Source: Coxiellaceae bacterium
GTDB taxonomy: Bacteria > Pseudomonadota > Gammaproteobacteria > Coxiellales > Coxiellaceae
Direction: 5' to 3'
Length of the DNA stretch: 64,000 nucleotides
Assembly (NCBI GenBank): GCA_029212885.1
Contig: JARGPC010000004.1
Location: 62,001 to 126,000, forward strand
This document shows, one piece after another, positions 44,697 through 53,425 of this stretch. Within the stretch, counting starts at the first letter, position 1. Each line of letters starts with the position of its first letter. The notes under the pieces were generated by a model. The model did not search any database. It was not told the DNA's origin and saw only the letters and a list, made by a program, of their open reading frames with translations. The position numbers were made by a program, and so were the translations under genes.

Positions 44697-46913
44697 ATGA
44701 CAAGAGCATCTACATTTGCGGTACTTTCGAAAGAATTTTACCGAGCAATGAATCTAGCTAATAAAACTATCGATATAATACCCAAGAATAAGCTCGTTCC
44801 TGGGCGTAATCCATTTAAGAATATAAAGATACAAGCGAATGGAGATTTAGTTGGCCAGTTGATTGGGCATTATAGCGGCCTAGATGCAGAGCGGCTTGTG
44901 ATAATGGCTGCAATATTGGCGGCTCGCAGTGATTTTTTAAAAATAAATAATAAACCATTGATCGTACCGGCTTCTGTTGCCACTGTAGCGCCAAGTTACT
45001 ACCAACAAGCGATTGATTTAGTATCGATTCGGGTTCAGCAACTTGAATCGGCGTATAAATTTTATTTTGATCAACTGAAATCAAGTCATAGCAGTAAGCA
45101 TAGCCAGGCGTCATTACATTGTTTAAATAAACTTACACAAGTACAGCAATTTTTGGTGGGCACTCGCCTGCTTCTAAAGCAATATTTGTTACTGCAGCCT
45201 GGCAGTAATCAGCGGCTTGTTTTGAATGCCGAAGCTGAAAAAAAATGCATGGGGGCTTGTGCTGATTTGGTGGCGCGTTTTAATGTGGTTCTTTTAAGTC
45301 ACGAAGCTAGTCAGGCGCAGTTGTTGTCAGCTGCGAATAGGGGTGATATTGATCAGCTTATCATTTTATTGGCTGACCCTGCTGTTGATGTAAATCAAGT
45401 AGATGATGAAGATCACAGTGCATTACTGATGGCTACAAAAGCTAACCAATATGAAGTGGTTAAATTATTGGTTGAGCATGGTGCTGCTGATCCAGTAGAT
45501 GCACTGCCGAGAAAATCTGCCCTAGTTCTATCTGCTATCAATGGATACCATGACATTACTGAGTGTCTATTGAAAAGCGTGCGCACAAAGCATGTAATTA
45601 ATACAAAACCACTGCATCAAGGGCCATCTAACAAAAACAGAGCATTAAAGGACGTTGAGTATATATATTTTTGTATGATGCGACTCCCATACCATACTGC
45701 TGGTGCTAGTGAGTTGGATAAAAGAATATATCAAGCAAAAACACTGGAAGACGGTGAATTGTTTACAATTAATATCGAAAAAAACGCTCGCGGTCATTTT
45801 TTAGTGACGTGCCCAAATGGTCAAACGTATAACCTTTCACTGGCGTTAAAGCATGCGAATTTTGATTGCTATATGTTAGGTGATGATGATGCTTCAAAAT
45901 CAATAGTTCGTGAGTCCGAAAGATATGCATTTCACACTGAAGAAGATTATTTGGCGCAACCTTGGGGCGTATTAGCGCCATCAGGTATTGGCCAGCCACC
46001 ACAGCCTGAACAGCGTCATATTGCTACTTATCGGGCCGAGGAGGTTGCGATAGGGATATATACGCAACAAGATTATATAAAAATCAATGAATTTCTCCGT
46101 GCGCTTTCAAATGATATAGCTGTAGAAAAAGTAAAGAAAATATTATGTATCTCTATGTTAGCCATTAGCGGTGTTAATAAAAGCATTGAAGTTGTGGATC
46201 AAGATAAGGTTTTGCCGACATTAACGCGTAATGTAGATAGCTTGCCACCCGCTATGCTTGCGACAATGCAGAGTGCTTCTGGTGTGGTGAAAAAATCAGG
46301 TTTTGGTAGTTTCTCTCGGCGTAGTAATGGTGTATTCAGCGACATGCCAAATAAGATTACAGTTGAGCAGTATAATACGCATATAGATCGTGGATATGAT
46401 ATCTATAAAGTTGGGGCAACGAGGAATAATTTTAATCTTGTTCAATGTGCTATTAGAAGGAAGCATCCAGCTTCTGAGATTGCAGTTCTGCTGGCTAATC
46501 ATTACGAGGTTACAAAGAAGGATCTCTCATTATCCATAGCTTATGGTGGTGGTTATAGCTCCACGCATAGATTATTGTTGCAATCAATTGACGTAGACAA
46601 GGTAGATTGCAATCTGTTGTCGAGGCTACTGCGTTTTTGTCGGAAGGTTGGTCAGAGAAATGAAGTCATCGATATACTGTTAGGTAAGGAATTTGTCTTT
46701 CCTAAGCCTGAGCATATTACACAAGCGGTATGGTGTGATCTTTCAGCTGATGAGCGTCTTGCGTCTTGGCGCGGCGTGGGTGTGAGCCCTATGTTTGGTG
46801 GTGCGGGTTTCTTTGATGCAGCCTCTTCTGATCAGGAGCCTTGTTATGTATATGACGAAGAATTGGGCGCATCAGTCGCGGCAACTTCGCATGGCCCTGA
46901 GTTTAGTCTTTGA
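44697..46913 (+). CDS. Large ankyrin-repeat protein
   Basis: 738 aa, no signal peptide. Residues 1-200 are mostly helical with no recognised domain. Ankyrin units at about 205-295: LLSAANRGDIDQLIILLADPAVDVNQ, SALLMATKANQYEVVKLLVEHGA, SALVLSAINGYHDITECLLKS. A further repeat-like segment lies near 570-640 (FNLVQCAIRRKHPASEIAVLL, LSIAYGGGYSSTHRLLL). A middle region (300-480) is unassigned. The C-terminus is acidic and Ser/Gly-rich. Has its own strong promoter. Size and organisation are typical of candidate type IV effectors; the assignment is inference. Confidence 0.78.
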   Translation: MTRASTFAVLSKEFYRAMNLANKTIDIIPKNKLVPGRNPFKNIKIQANGDLVGQLIGHYSGLDAERLVIMAAILAARSDFLKINNKPLIVPASVATVAPSYYQQAIDLVSIRVQQLESAYKFYFDQLKSSHSSKHSQASLHCLNKLTQVQQFLVGTRLLLKQYLLLQPGSNQRLVLNAEAEKKCMGACADLVARFNVVLLSHEASQAQLLSAANRGDIDQLIILLADPAVDVNQVDDEDHSALLMATKANQYEVVKLLVEHGAADPVDALPRKSALVLSAINGYHDITECLLKSVRTKHVINTKPLHQGPSNKNRALKDVEYIYFCMMRLPYHTAGASELDKRIYQAKTLEDGELFTINIEKNARGHFLVTCPNGQTYNLSLALKHANFDCYMLGDDDASKSIVRESERYAFHTEEDYLAQPWGVLAPSGIGQPPQPEQRHIATYRAEEVAIGIYTQQDYIKINEFLRALSNDIAVEKVKKILCISMLAISGVNKSIEVVDQDKVLPTLTRNVDSLPPAMLATMQSASGVVKKSGFGSFSRRSNGVFSDMPNKITVEQYNTHIDRGYDIYKVGATRNNFNLVQCAIRRKHPASEIAVLLANHYEVTKKDLSLSIAYGGGYSSTHRLLLQSIDVDKVDCNLLSRLLRFCRKVGQRNEVIDILLGKEFVFPKPEHITQAVWCDLSADERLASWRGVGVSPMFGGAGFFDAASSDQEPCYVYDEELGASVAATSHGPEFSL

Positions 46914-46937
46914 CTGATTTGCTTATGTTATTTCAAC

Positions 46938-46966
46938 TTGCTAAGTTTATAGAATTATGCTATTAT
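46938..46966 (+). promoter_or_regulatory. Sigma-70 promoter of the pilin gene
   Basis: TTGCTA (46938-46943), 17-base spacer, TATTAT (46961-46966), preceded by TGC (extended -10), 70 bases upstream of the pilin start. Confidence 0.6.
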
Positions 46967-47035
46967 GGGCTATTAGTTAATGAATAGCTTTTATGTGCGT
47001 CTGAGAATATTTGGTATATAAGACGAGGAAAAGTT

Positions 47036-47515
47036 ATGAAAATTAATACGTTAAAAGCACAGTCTGGATTTACATTAATCGAGTTAATTATTGTTATTGT
47101 GATCTTAGGTATATTATCTGCCTTCGCAGTTCCTAGGTTTATTGATTTATCGCATGATGCACGAAAGGCGAATGTATTAGCATTAAAAGGCGCGATACTA
47201 TCAGCATCGAACCTGGTGCATGCTAAGTCGGTAGTTTCGGGTGTTGAAAGTAAAGCATCAGCTACGATTATGACTAAAAAAGATGGTACGGCGATTACCG
47301 TATCAAATGGCTATCCTACCCCTAACAATAGCGGCATTGTTCTTGCACTGCATAGTCAGGTACGGGATGATTTTACGGTCACCACGCATGCTGGTAATCC
47401 AGCTTCAATTACTTTCAACTTGGAAGGTTATGATAATTGCGGTGTAACCTATTTTAACGGTGAACATCTTGCCGTTGAAACAGAGTGTACACGTAATGAT
47501 AGTGATGAAGAATAA
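47036..47515 (+). CDS. Type IV prepilin (MSHA-like major pilin)
   Basis: 159 aa. Perfect class III signal: MKINTLKAQSG | FTLIELIIVIVILGILSAFA, cleavage after Gly11, Glu5 conserved. The mature part (PRFIDLSHDARKANVLALKGAILSA; later a CGVTYF...ECT Cys pair near the end) resembles MshA/type II pseudopilin-like pilins. It sits alone with its own promoter; no pilus ATPase, platform or peptidase genes are close by, so it must use machinery encoded elsewhere. The acidic terminal RNDSDEE is unusual. Confidence 0.88.
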   Translation: MKINTLKAQSGFTLIELIIVIVILGILSAFAVPRFIDLSHDARKANVLALKGAILSASNLVHAKSVVSGVESKASATIMTKKDGTAITVSNGYPTPNNSGIVLALHSQVRDDFTVTTHAGNPASITFNLEGYDNCGVTYFNGEHLAVETECTRNDSDEE

Positions 47516-47556
47516 GTTGGTGTGTTGAGTCGTGAGTTTAAGTTCAGGCATTTCCG

Positions 47557-48594
47557 CTAAAGCGTGCGGAAATGCTTGTGACTTAATCGGTGCAATCGGT
47601 GTTTAATGCCGCAATGATCAAAAGATTGTTCGTATTGAAAACCTAGTTTTTCTATCACACGTAGTGATTGTTTATTGTCTTCACTGGTGAAACAGATAAC
47701 GCTGTCTAAGTTCAACTGATTAAAGGCCAGGTCGATGGCATAGTGACCGATTTGCATGGCTAGTCCTTGTCCCCAAAAGCCAGGCATTAATGCATAGGCT
47801 AATTCAGTTTCAGCTTTATCTAATAGGGTGATGTGGCGTAAACCGCCTTTACCAGCAAATTGATGAGTGAGGTTTTCAAACCAAGCCATGGGACCAAATT
47901 GATACTGATCCCAATGGTCGATATCTTTGTTTAGTACGTTATTAATTTTGTCGCGGCTTAATTCAGTACCATAGCAAGCAATAAAATCAGGGTTATGGTG
48001 CATAGTGCAAAACTCATCCAGACAGGCGGGTTGCACAACATAACCTTGTAAGCGTTCAGTCGCAGTAAATGGCTTGTGGATAGTCCAGTCAAAAAAAGCT
48101 AGCTTGTTAATGCGCACAATATAGTCGGTCTTTGCAAACGAATATTGATTGCTGTCATCGAATTGTGGTGCCAGTTCTAATTTGAGCGTTTCATAGCTTT
48201 TGGCTTGCTCTGGGTAGCGTCGCATGTAATCACGAAATAGGGTATGACGAAACCACCACGATGAGTTGATATTAACCAAATGGATTTGGTGAGTTCGTGT
48301 ACCATTGTCATCCTGTTTTTGAAAATAGCGTCGAAAAGGCAGGTCCTTTTCGTATTTGTCGATATAATCGTAGCCGCCTTTGGCGAGTTTTTGAATATGC
48401 TGTTGATTAAATTGGTTGAGATCATGTACGCCAATTAATATGTCAATCACTGGTTTGGCTTGGATGCCACCAATTGCTGTGCTGCCAATATGCTGCATAT
48501 CGGCGATAACATCGCCCAGCTGCTGTTGTAACCAGGCAGACTCGTGTGCATAGGCTTGAGGCCAGTGGGGGTCATAGGGTGCTAATATAATCAT
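47557..48594 (-). CDS. GrpB-GNAT fusion protein
   Basis: 345 aa with two domains. Residues 1-170 are a GrpB/UPF0157 nucleotidyltransferase-like domain: PYDPHWPQAYAHESAWL, HIGSTAIGGIQAKPVIDILIGV, HLVNINSSWWFRHTLFRDYMR. Residues about 175-335 are a RimJ/RimL-type GNAT acetyltransferase: AYALMPGFWGQGLAMQIGHYA with the acetyl-CoA loop (GFWGQGLA), and SEDNKQSLRVIEKLGFQ. Such fusions suggest nucleotidyl transfer and acetylation act on the same small substrate, which is unknown. Complete, no frameshift. Confidence 0.88.
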   Translation of the reverse strand: MIILAPYDPHWPQAYAHESAWLQQQLGDVIADMQHIGSTAIGGIQAKPVIDILIGVHDLNQFNQQHIQKLAKGGYDYIDKYEKDLPFRRYFQKQDDNGTRTHQIHLVNINSSWWFRHTLFRDYMRRYPEQAKSYETLKLELAPQFDDSNQYSFAKTDYIVRINKLAFFDWTIHKPFTATERLQGYVVQPACLDEFCTMHHNPDFIACYGTELSRDKINNVLNKDIDHWDQYQFGPMAWFENLTHQFAGKGGLRHITLLDKAETELAYALMPGFWGQGLAMQIGHYAIDLAFNQLNLDSVICFTSEDNKQSLRVIEKLGFQYEQSFDHCGIKHRLHRLSHKHFRTL

Positions 48595-48632
48595 GTATGT
48601 ATTATTAATTAATTAGAGCGAATTAGCAAAGG

Positions 48633-49082
48633 ATGCTGACAAACAGAATGAGAAGTCCGTTACACACATTAATGATTGCAACAGAGGCTCGTCGTAGGCG
48701 CGCAGCTGCAAAATGCGCAACACGACCTGAATCGCGCGACTGTGCAGAAAAGGTAATTGGATTTTTGACTACAAAGCCATTTAGCCAAGCAAATGTTACG
48801 CATTTGGTTAATGTACTGATTGCTTCTCAAGATGGATCGATTCACTTTGATAAGGCCGAAGTTAAAGATCATTTATATAATTTTAATCAAGCGATGAACG
48901 ATGATGATAAACTAGCCGCACTGTATGCTTTACATGAATTAAGATCTAGTACTGCAGGCATTGATTACATGCTTAGTGACAGAGTGACAGTTAAAGCTGA
49001 AGATATGATATCAGCTCATATTATTGCATTTAAAAAATGTAACCTGGCCTGTGAAGCACTGGGTGCATTAACCATTTCTTAA
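48633..49082 (+). CDS. Unknown 149-aa helical protein
   Basis: Basic, Cys- and Arg-rich N-terminus (ATEARRRRAAAKCATRPESRDCAEK), then mostly helical (VTHLVNVLIAS, VKDHLYNFNQAMNDDDKLAALYALHEL, AHIIAFKKCNLACEALGAL). No known domain, no signal peptide. The first ATG (48633) has AAAGGATG near; Met6 at 48648 is an alternative. It lies just upstream of the T4SS operon on the same strand but is separated by a hairpin and about 120 bases. Confidence 0.6.
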   Translation: MLTNRMRSPLHTLMIATEARRRRAAAKCATRPESRDCAEKVIGFLTTKPFSQANVTHLVNVLIASQDGSIHFDKAEVKDHLYNFNQAMNDDDKLAALYALHELRSSTAGIDYMLSDRVTVKAEDMISAHIIAFKKCNLACEALGALTIS

Positions 49083-49112
49083 TAGTCATTATAAAAAAAT
49101 AGCAAATACGGT

Positions 49113-49144
49113 ATAGACTGACGAATTAATTTTTGGCAGTCTAT
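49113..49144. promoter_or_regulatory. Inverted repeat ahead of the virB operon
   Basis: ATAGACTG (49113-49120) and its exact complement CAGTCTAT (49137-49144) enclose 16 AT-rich bases. The left arm overlaps a TATAGA -10-like box (49112-49117). It could be an operator controlling the T4SS genes or a weak terminator for the preceding gene. Confidence 0.5.
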
Positions 49145-49201
49145 CTGGATTGCGTGATCGGTTCGATTTGTAAATCCATTTAATTGCTCTGGGAGTAATG
49201 T

Positions 49202-49495
49202 ATGCGAAGAATCATGAATCGATTATTGGCTTATTTAATAGGCTTGTCACTACCTTGTTCGTTGTTCGCTGCTGGTTCGGGTGGTGATGTTATTAGCAAT
49301 GTATTGAGAGGCTTAATTGATTTACTTACTTCAACTCCCGCACGATTAGTTTTTGTGGTGGCCATTATTGGTGTAGGTTATGGCACATTAGCGCTGGGTA
49401 AAATTCCTAAACAACGTGCAATTGCTACTGTGATTGGTATCGGTATCGTCTTTAGTGCCAGCTATATTGCACAAAAGATTGGGTTGGGAGGTTGA
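49202..49495 (+). CDS. virB2: VirB2-type pilin subunit
   Basis: 97 aa with a signal peptide (LLAYLIGLSLPCSLFAAGSGG) and two further hydrophobic helices (ARLVFVVAIIGVGYGTLALG; AIATVIGIGIVFSASYIAQKI), the two-helix hairpin of TrbC/VirB2 pilins. It forms the extracellular T-pilus. First gene of the operon; GGGAG upstream. Its stop overlaps the start region of virB3. Confidence 0.85.
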   Translation: MRRIMNRLLAYLIGLSLPCSLFAAGSGGDVISNVLRGLIDLLTSTPARLVFVVAIIGVGYGTLALGKIPKQRAIATVIGIGIVFSASYIAQKIGLGG

Positions 49496-49497
49496 TG

Positions 49498-49788
49498 ATG
49501 CAGCAAGCACCTTTAACTATCAGTCCATTGTTTGTTGGTTTGACGCGTCCCGCTATGATAGGTGGGGTTAGTATGGAATACCTGGGTGTTTCGGCCATGG
49601 TATGCTTATGTGGTTATATATTATTTTTTTCGCCCTTATTTTTAGTGTTGTATATTCCATTGCATCTTTTTGGCGTTATCTTATCGGCGATTGATCATCA
49701 TATTTTTCGTTTACTGATTAAAAAAACTGAATGCCCGCCTGTGCGTAATAAATCACTATGGAGATGTCAGTGTTATGAGCCTTATTGA
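49498..49788 (+). CDS. virB3: VirB3 inner-membrane component
   Basis: About 96 aa from ATG 49498, six bases after GGGAGG (49495 is also possible). The family signature SPLFVGLTRPAMIGGVSMEYL leads into a hydrophobic pair of helices. VirB3 works with VirB4 at the base of the apparatus. It overlaps virB4 by 14 bases, consistent with coupling or the frequent B3-B4 fusions in other systems. Confidence 0.88.
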   Translation: MQQAPLTISPLFVGLTRPAMIGGVSMEYLGVSAMVCLCGYILFFSPLFLVLYIPLHLFGVILSAIDHHIFRLLIKKTECPPVRNKSLWRCQCYEPY

Positions 49789-52195
49789 ACCAGTGGTGAA
49801 GTATGTCCGTGATGAAGCCAAGGTGTCAGATCATATTGCCATCAGTCATTTTTGTGTTGAGGGTATTGTCGAAACGATTAATGGTGATTTAGTTTCTGTA
49901 ATAAAGTTAGAAGGTGTGCCTTTCGAGACAGAAACAACGGATGTTATTAATCAGTATAAAGCAATATGGCATCGTGCGCTGGCCGTATTAGATTCACATT
50001 TCTCAGTGTTATGTACGCTGCATCGGCACCGTGTAAATAATCAAATGGCATGTGATTTTACTAATTTATTTTCGCAGGAAATCAATGATAAATATTGCGG
50101 CGCTTATCGGCAATCGGCAATGTATGTTAATGAGCTTTATGTGGTAGTGATATATAAAGGGTTGGCCGCTGCTAAAACTAATGGGTTAAGGCATTGGTTT
50201 AAGTCGGGTAGTAAGCGCTACATACAGGGTATCCGCCAAGCTACTAGGCAGCGAGGTATCAAGCAATTACAGCAAGTAACAGCTCAGTTGCTGGTGTCGT
50301 TATCTGTATTTAAACCAGAGCTAATGAAGGAAAATATGTGGCAGTATTTGAGCTTAGTGATGAATGCCGGTCAACCATTGGGTGTTTCAACGGCGAGATT
50401 ATATCAGCAGGCGAATATTGCTTCATTAGTCAGCAAGAAGCGTTTGTTCTTTGGCGATTACATACAGTTTCAGGGTGCATCTGAAACGGATTCTCATTTT
50501 GCTGCGATGGTATCGATAAAGCGCTATTGCAGTGAAAGCGCCAGCATAATTTTAGATCCATTACTGCGGCTCGATGGTGAATATATAGCAACACATAGTT
50601 TTACCATAGAATCAAAATCTGAAGCAGACAAGCTAATGCAGCGTCATGCGAATAAAATGCGAAATAGTAATGATGCGGCTGTTAGTCAGGTTGATGCTTT
50701 GACAATGGCGCGTGATTTATTAGCCAGCGATAAGATGGTAATGGGATACCATCACAATACTGTGATGCTGCTAGCTGATAGCATTGAACAATTGGAGCAG
50801 CTAGTTGCAAATACGATTAAGCATTATATGAACGCAGGCCTAGTGGCAGTACGTGAAACGCTAGGACAAGAAGCGGCCTTTTGGTCGCAAATTCCGGGTA
50901 ACCATAAATACATTGCGCGTGCTAGCATGATCAGTTCGAGAAATTTTTGTGATTTTTTCCCTCTGCATAATTATCGCCATGGTTTTTATGATCAAAACCA
51001 TTTAGGTGCAGCATTATCCTTGGTTGAAACCCCTGCACTAACACCGATGTGGTTTAATTTACATGCCAAGGGGCCTAGCGACAACCCATCACCTGGTCAT
51101 ACCACGATAGTGGGTGGTAATGGGTGCGGTAAAACGGTTGCTATGTGTTTTTTCGATGCGCAGTTGAATCGATACCATGGGCGTAGTTGGCTTTTTGATC
51201 GCAATCGCGGTGCGGAAATATATGTTCGTGCTAGCGGTGGTTGTTATACGGTATTATCGCCAGATCACGCTGATACAATACAGTTTAATCCTTTGCAGTT
51301 AGCGGATACACCTGGGCATCGCCAATTTTGCTTGCAATGGTTATGTCAGTTAGTATCAAAACAGGACGAAACGGAGTTACCTGAGGCAGTAATAGCTGAT
51401 TTGCAGCTTTGTATTGATTACACCTTCGATCAATTAGCACCACAGCATCGTAGCTTAACGCATGCGACTAAAATCCTACCGATTACTTTTGAAAGATGGT
51501 CACGCTTGCGTCGCTGGTTAGGTGCGGATGATACACATTCAGCGGGTGAATACGCCTATTTATTTGATCATGACTGTGATGCGTTGCATCTGTCAGACAA
51601 GATTGCCTTTGATATGACGCATTTTTTAGATAATGAGCCGCCATCTGTATTGGCTGCTGTCAGTATGTATTTATTTTACCGTATGGAATGTCAGCTAGAT
51701 GGTCGTCTTACATCAGTATTCATGGATGAAGCGTGGCAGTACTTGGATAATACCTATTGGCAACAAAAAATTAAACGCTGGTTGCCGACGCTACGTAAAC
51801 TAAATTGTCATTTGATTTTGGCAACACAGTCACCTAATAGTGTGGTTGAATCGGCTATTAGTCATACCATTCTAGATAACTGTGCAACCAATCTGTATTT
51901 TGCAAACCCGCAAGCTAAGCCAGAGCAATATATGAATGGTTTTAATCTGACGGAATCTGAGTTTATGGCAATTAAAAACAACGAGCCGCAGTCACGTTTA
52001 ATGTTGTATAAGCAAGGTCATGAATCGTCGTTGATTAAACTTAACTTATCTGGGCTAGGTGAATTATTGCCTGTGTTATCGGCAACACAGGCTTCGCTAC
52101 ATCAGTTAGACCTTATATGTCAAACGGTAGGTGATACACCTAAAGCGTGGTTGCCACTATTTCTTAACGGGGGGTTAAGTCATGCTAATGCGTAA
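49775..52195 (+). CDS. virB4: VirB4 secretion ATPase
   Basis: 806 aa. N-terminal CagE/TrbE-VirB domain about 1-400 (DGEYIATHSFTIESKSEADK). AAA+ ATPase domain with Walker A GGNGCGKT at about 446-453 and Walker B SVFMDEAWQYL near 648; ILATQSPNSVVES follows as the sensor region. It powers pilus assembly and substrate transfer at the inner membrane. Full length, no disruption. Start codon 15 bases after a GGAGATG site inside virB3. Confidence 0.96.
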   Translation: MSLIEPVVKYVRDEAKVSDHIAISHFCVEGIVETINGDLVSVIKLEGVPFETETTDVINQYKAIWHRALAVLDSHFSVLCTLHRHRVNNQMACDFTNLFSQEINDKYCGAYRQSAMYVNELYVVVIYKGLAAAKTNGLRHWFKSGSKRYIQGIRQATRQRGIKQLQQVTAQLLVSLSVFKPELMKENMWQYLSLVMNAGQPLGVSTARLYQQANIASLVSKKRLFFGDYIQFQGASETDSHFAAMVSIKRYCSESASIILDPLLRLDGEYIATHSFTIESKSEADKLMQRHANKMRNSNDAAVSQVDALTMARDLLASDKMVMGYHHNTVMLLADSIEQLEQLVANTIKHYMNAGLVAVRETLGQEAAFWSQIPGNHKYIARASMISSRNFCDFFPLHNYRHGFYDQNHLGAALSLVETPALTPMWFNLHAKGPSDNPSPGHTTIVGGNGCGKTVAMCFFDAQLNRYHGRSWLFDRNRGAEIYVRASGGCYTVLSPDHADTIQFNPLQLADTPGHRQFCLQWLCQLVSKQDETELPEAVIADLQLCIDYTFDQLAPQHRSLTHATKILPITFERWSRLRRWLGADDTHSAGEYAYLFDHDCDALHLSDKIAFDMTHFLDNEPPSVLAAVSMYLFYRMECQLDGRLTSVFMDEAWQYLDNTYWQQKIKRWLPTLRKLNCHLILATQSPNSVVESAISHTILDNCATNLYFANPQAKPEQYMNGFNLTESEFMAIKNNEPQSRLMLYKQGHESSLIKLNLSGLGELLPVLSATQASLHQLDLICQTVGDTPKAWLPLFLNGGLSHANA

Positions 52196-52886
52196 ATTGA
52201 TTTGCAGTTTTTCACTTGCCATTAGCATGGCTTATTTACCTGTCTCATTATCGGCATGGGGGATAGTTCATGATCCAATGAATTATGGCCAAATGCTGAC
52301 AACATATCATCAATTAGTTCAGCAATATACGTTATTACAACAACAGTTCAATGAATTGAAAGCGTTAACCGATACGGCAAAAGGGAATTATAATTTTGGT
52401 GGATTGTTAGATAGCAAGCAAGAATTTTCGGATCGGCAGTGGTCGCCTGATGATTGGCAGCAAGCATTGCATGGTATGTCGGGTGGCAACCCTAGTCGCT
52501 ATCAAGAACTAGTAGATGATTATCAGCATAATCATGTCATTTTATCACCTAAAGAATTCGAAAAGGGTGCTACAGCGACACAGGCAAAACGTTATCGACA
52601 AGATGTGCAAGTGAATCGCGCTGCTAATGTTAATGCGACCTATGCCTATAACAATATTAAAAAGCATTTAGATAATATCCATGCGTTATCATCAAAAATC
52701 GATCATGCGGAAAACACTAAAGCGGCAACTGATTTAAATTCGCGCTTATTGGCCGAGGTGGCTTATATCCAAACGCAATCATTAAAAATGCAAGTGCTGC
52801 TTAATCAACAAATGGCGCAAGTGAATGCTGATGCTATTGATGACAAAACTCAGCGCGCGCAATTTAATCGGTTAACGAGTAAATAA
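52182..52886 (+). CDS. virB5: VirB5 minor pilin
   Basis: 234 aa. Signal peptide MLMRKLICSFSLAISMAYLPVSLSA, then WGIVHDPMNYGQMLTTYHQ and a long helical bundle (QYTLLQQQFNELKAL; KHLDNIHALSSKIDHAENTKAATDLNSRL in two parts), the pattern of VirB5/TrwJ proteins that sit at the pilus tip and contact the recipient. Overlaps virB4 by 14 bases. Confidence 0.85.
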   Translation: MLMRKLICSFSLAISMAYLPVSLSAWGIVHDPMNYGQMLTTYHQLVQQYTLLQQQFNELKALTDTAKGNYNFGGLLDSKQEFSDRQWSPDDWQQALHGMSGGNPSRYQELVDDYQHNHVILSPKEFEKGATATQAKRYRQDVQVNRAANVNATYAYNNIKKHLDNIHALSSKIDHAENTKAATDLNSRLLAEVAYIQTQSLKMQVLLNQQMAQVNADAIDDKTQRAQFNRLTSK

Positions 52887-52896
52887 TGAGAGAAAT

Positions 52897-53052
52897 ATGA
52901 AAAAAATAAGTCTATTGTTCGCTTTATCAATGTATTTTTGTCTTGTAACTGGATGCTCGTCAGATCAACTCACATCACCGTGTCCTTATTATGGCAGTTA
53001 TTGTAATAAGCACATGGTTAATCCCATTAAGGAAAATTATGAAACTATTTGA
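52897..53052 (+). CDS. 51-aa lipoprotein, VirB7-like candidate
   Basis: Translated directly: MKKISLLFALSMYFCLVTGC, SSDQLTSPCPYYGSYCNKH and NPIKENYETI. Lipobox LVTGC with Cys20 as the lipid anchor; mature part 32 residues with two further Cys. Ten bases after virB5, and its stop overlaps the next start. VirB7 is a short lipoprotein of the outer-membrane core; position between B5 and B6 is unusual for virB7 (normally after B6), so an exclusion-type lipoprotein is an alternative. Confidence 0.62.
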   Translation: MKKISLLFALSMYFCLVTGCSSDQLTSPCPYYGSYCNKHMVNPIKENYETI

Positions 53053-53425
53053 ATGTAAAAAAGCAATAATCTTTACGGCCTTATATACCAGTGCTTGCGT
53101 ATTAGTAGCTTGTAGTCCACATAAAAATCCATTGCAAAAGTTATCAGATCAAAAAGCAGTGGATGTGTTATTGACGGCAGCTATTAAGTCTGAAAAGAAG
53201 TTAAAGCTCACCCCTGATATCCCAACAGGTGGGTTATATCCTGAATGTATGAAGCATAAACAGCCGCAGGCTAAGTGCGATATTTTATATAAAGCGATGT
53301 TATCATCTATCAAAAAGCAAGCTAGTTTCAAGCAAATGACATTACAGGATATTACAGATGAACAGTTTTATCAGCGCATAAGTGAAGAATATGATCAGCA
53401 ATACTTCGTTAGTGGTGGTATGTAA
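53039..53425 (+). CDS. Second T4SS-linked lipoprotein (exclusion-like)
   Basis: 128 aa from ATG 53039 (AAGGAAAAT upstream); the frame open from 52991 is less likely as it lacks a signal layout. A hydrophobic segment with lipobox LVAC (Cys at about 25) is followed by PECMKHKQPQAKCDILYKAM with two Cys spaced as in EexN-type entry-exclusion lipoproteins, which also sit between virB5 and virB6 in conjugative loci. Identification rests on position and this weak pattern. Its stop overlaps the virB6 ATG. Confidence 0.6.
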   Translation: MKLFECKKAIIFTALYTSACVLVACSPHKNPLQKLSDQKAVDVLLTAAIKSEKKLKLTPDIPTGGLYPECMKHKQPQAKCDILYKAMLSSIKKQASFKQMTLQDITDEQFYQRISEEYDQQYFVSGGM

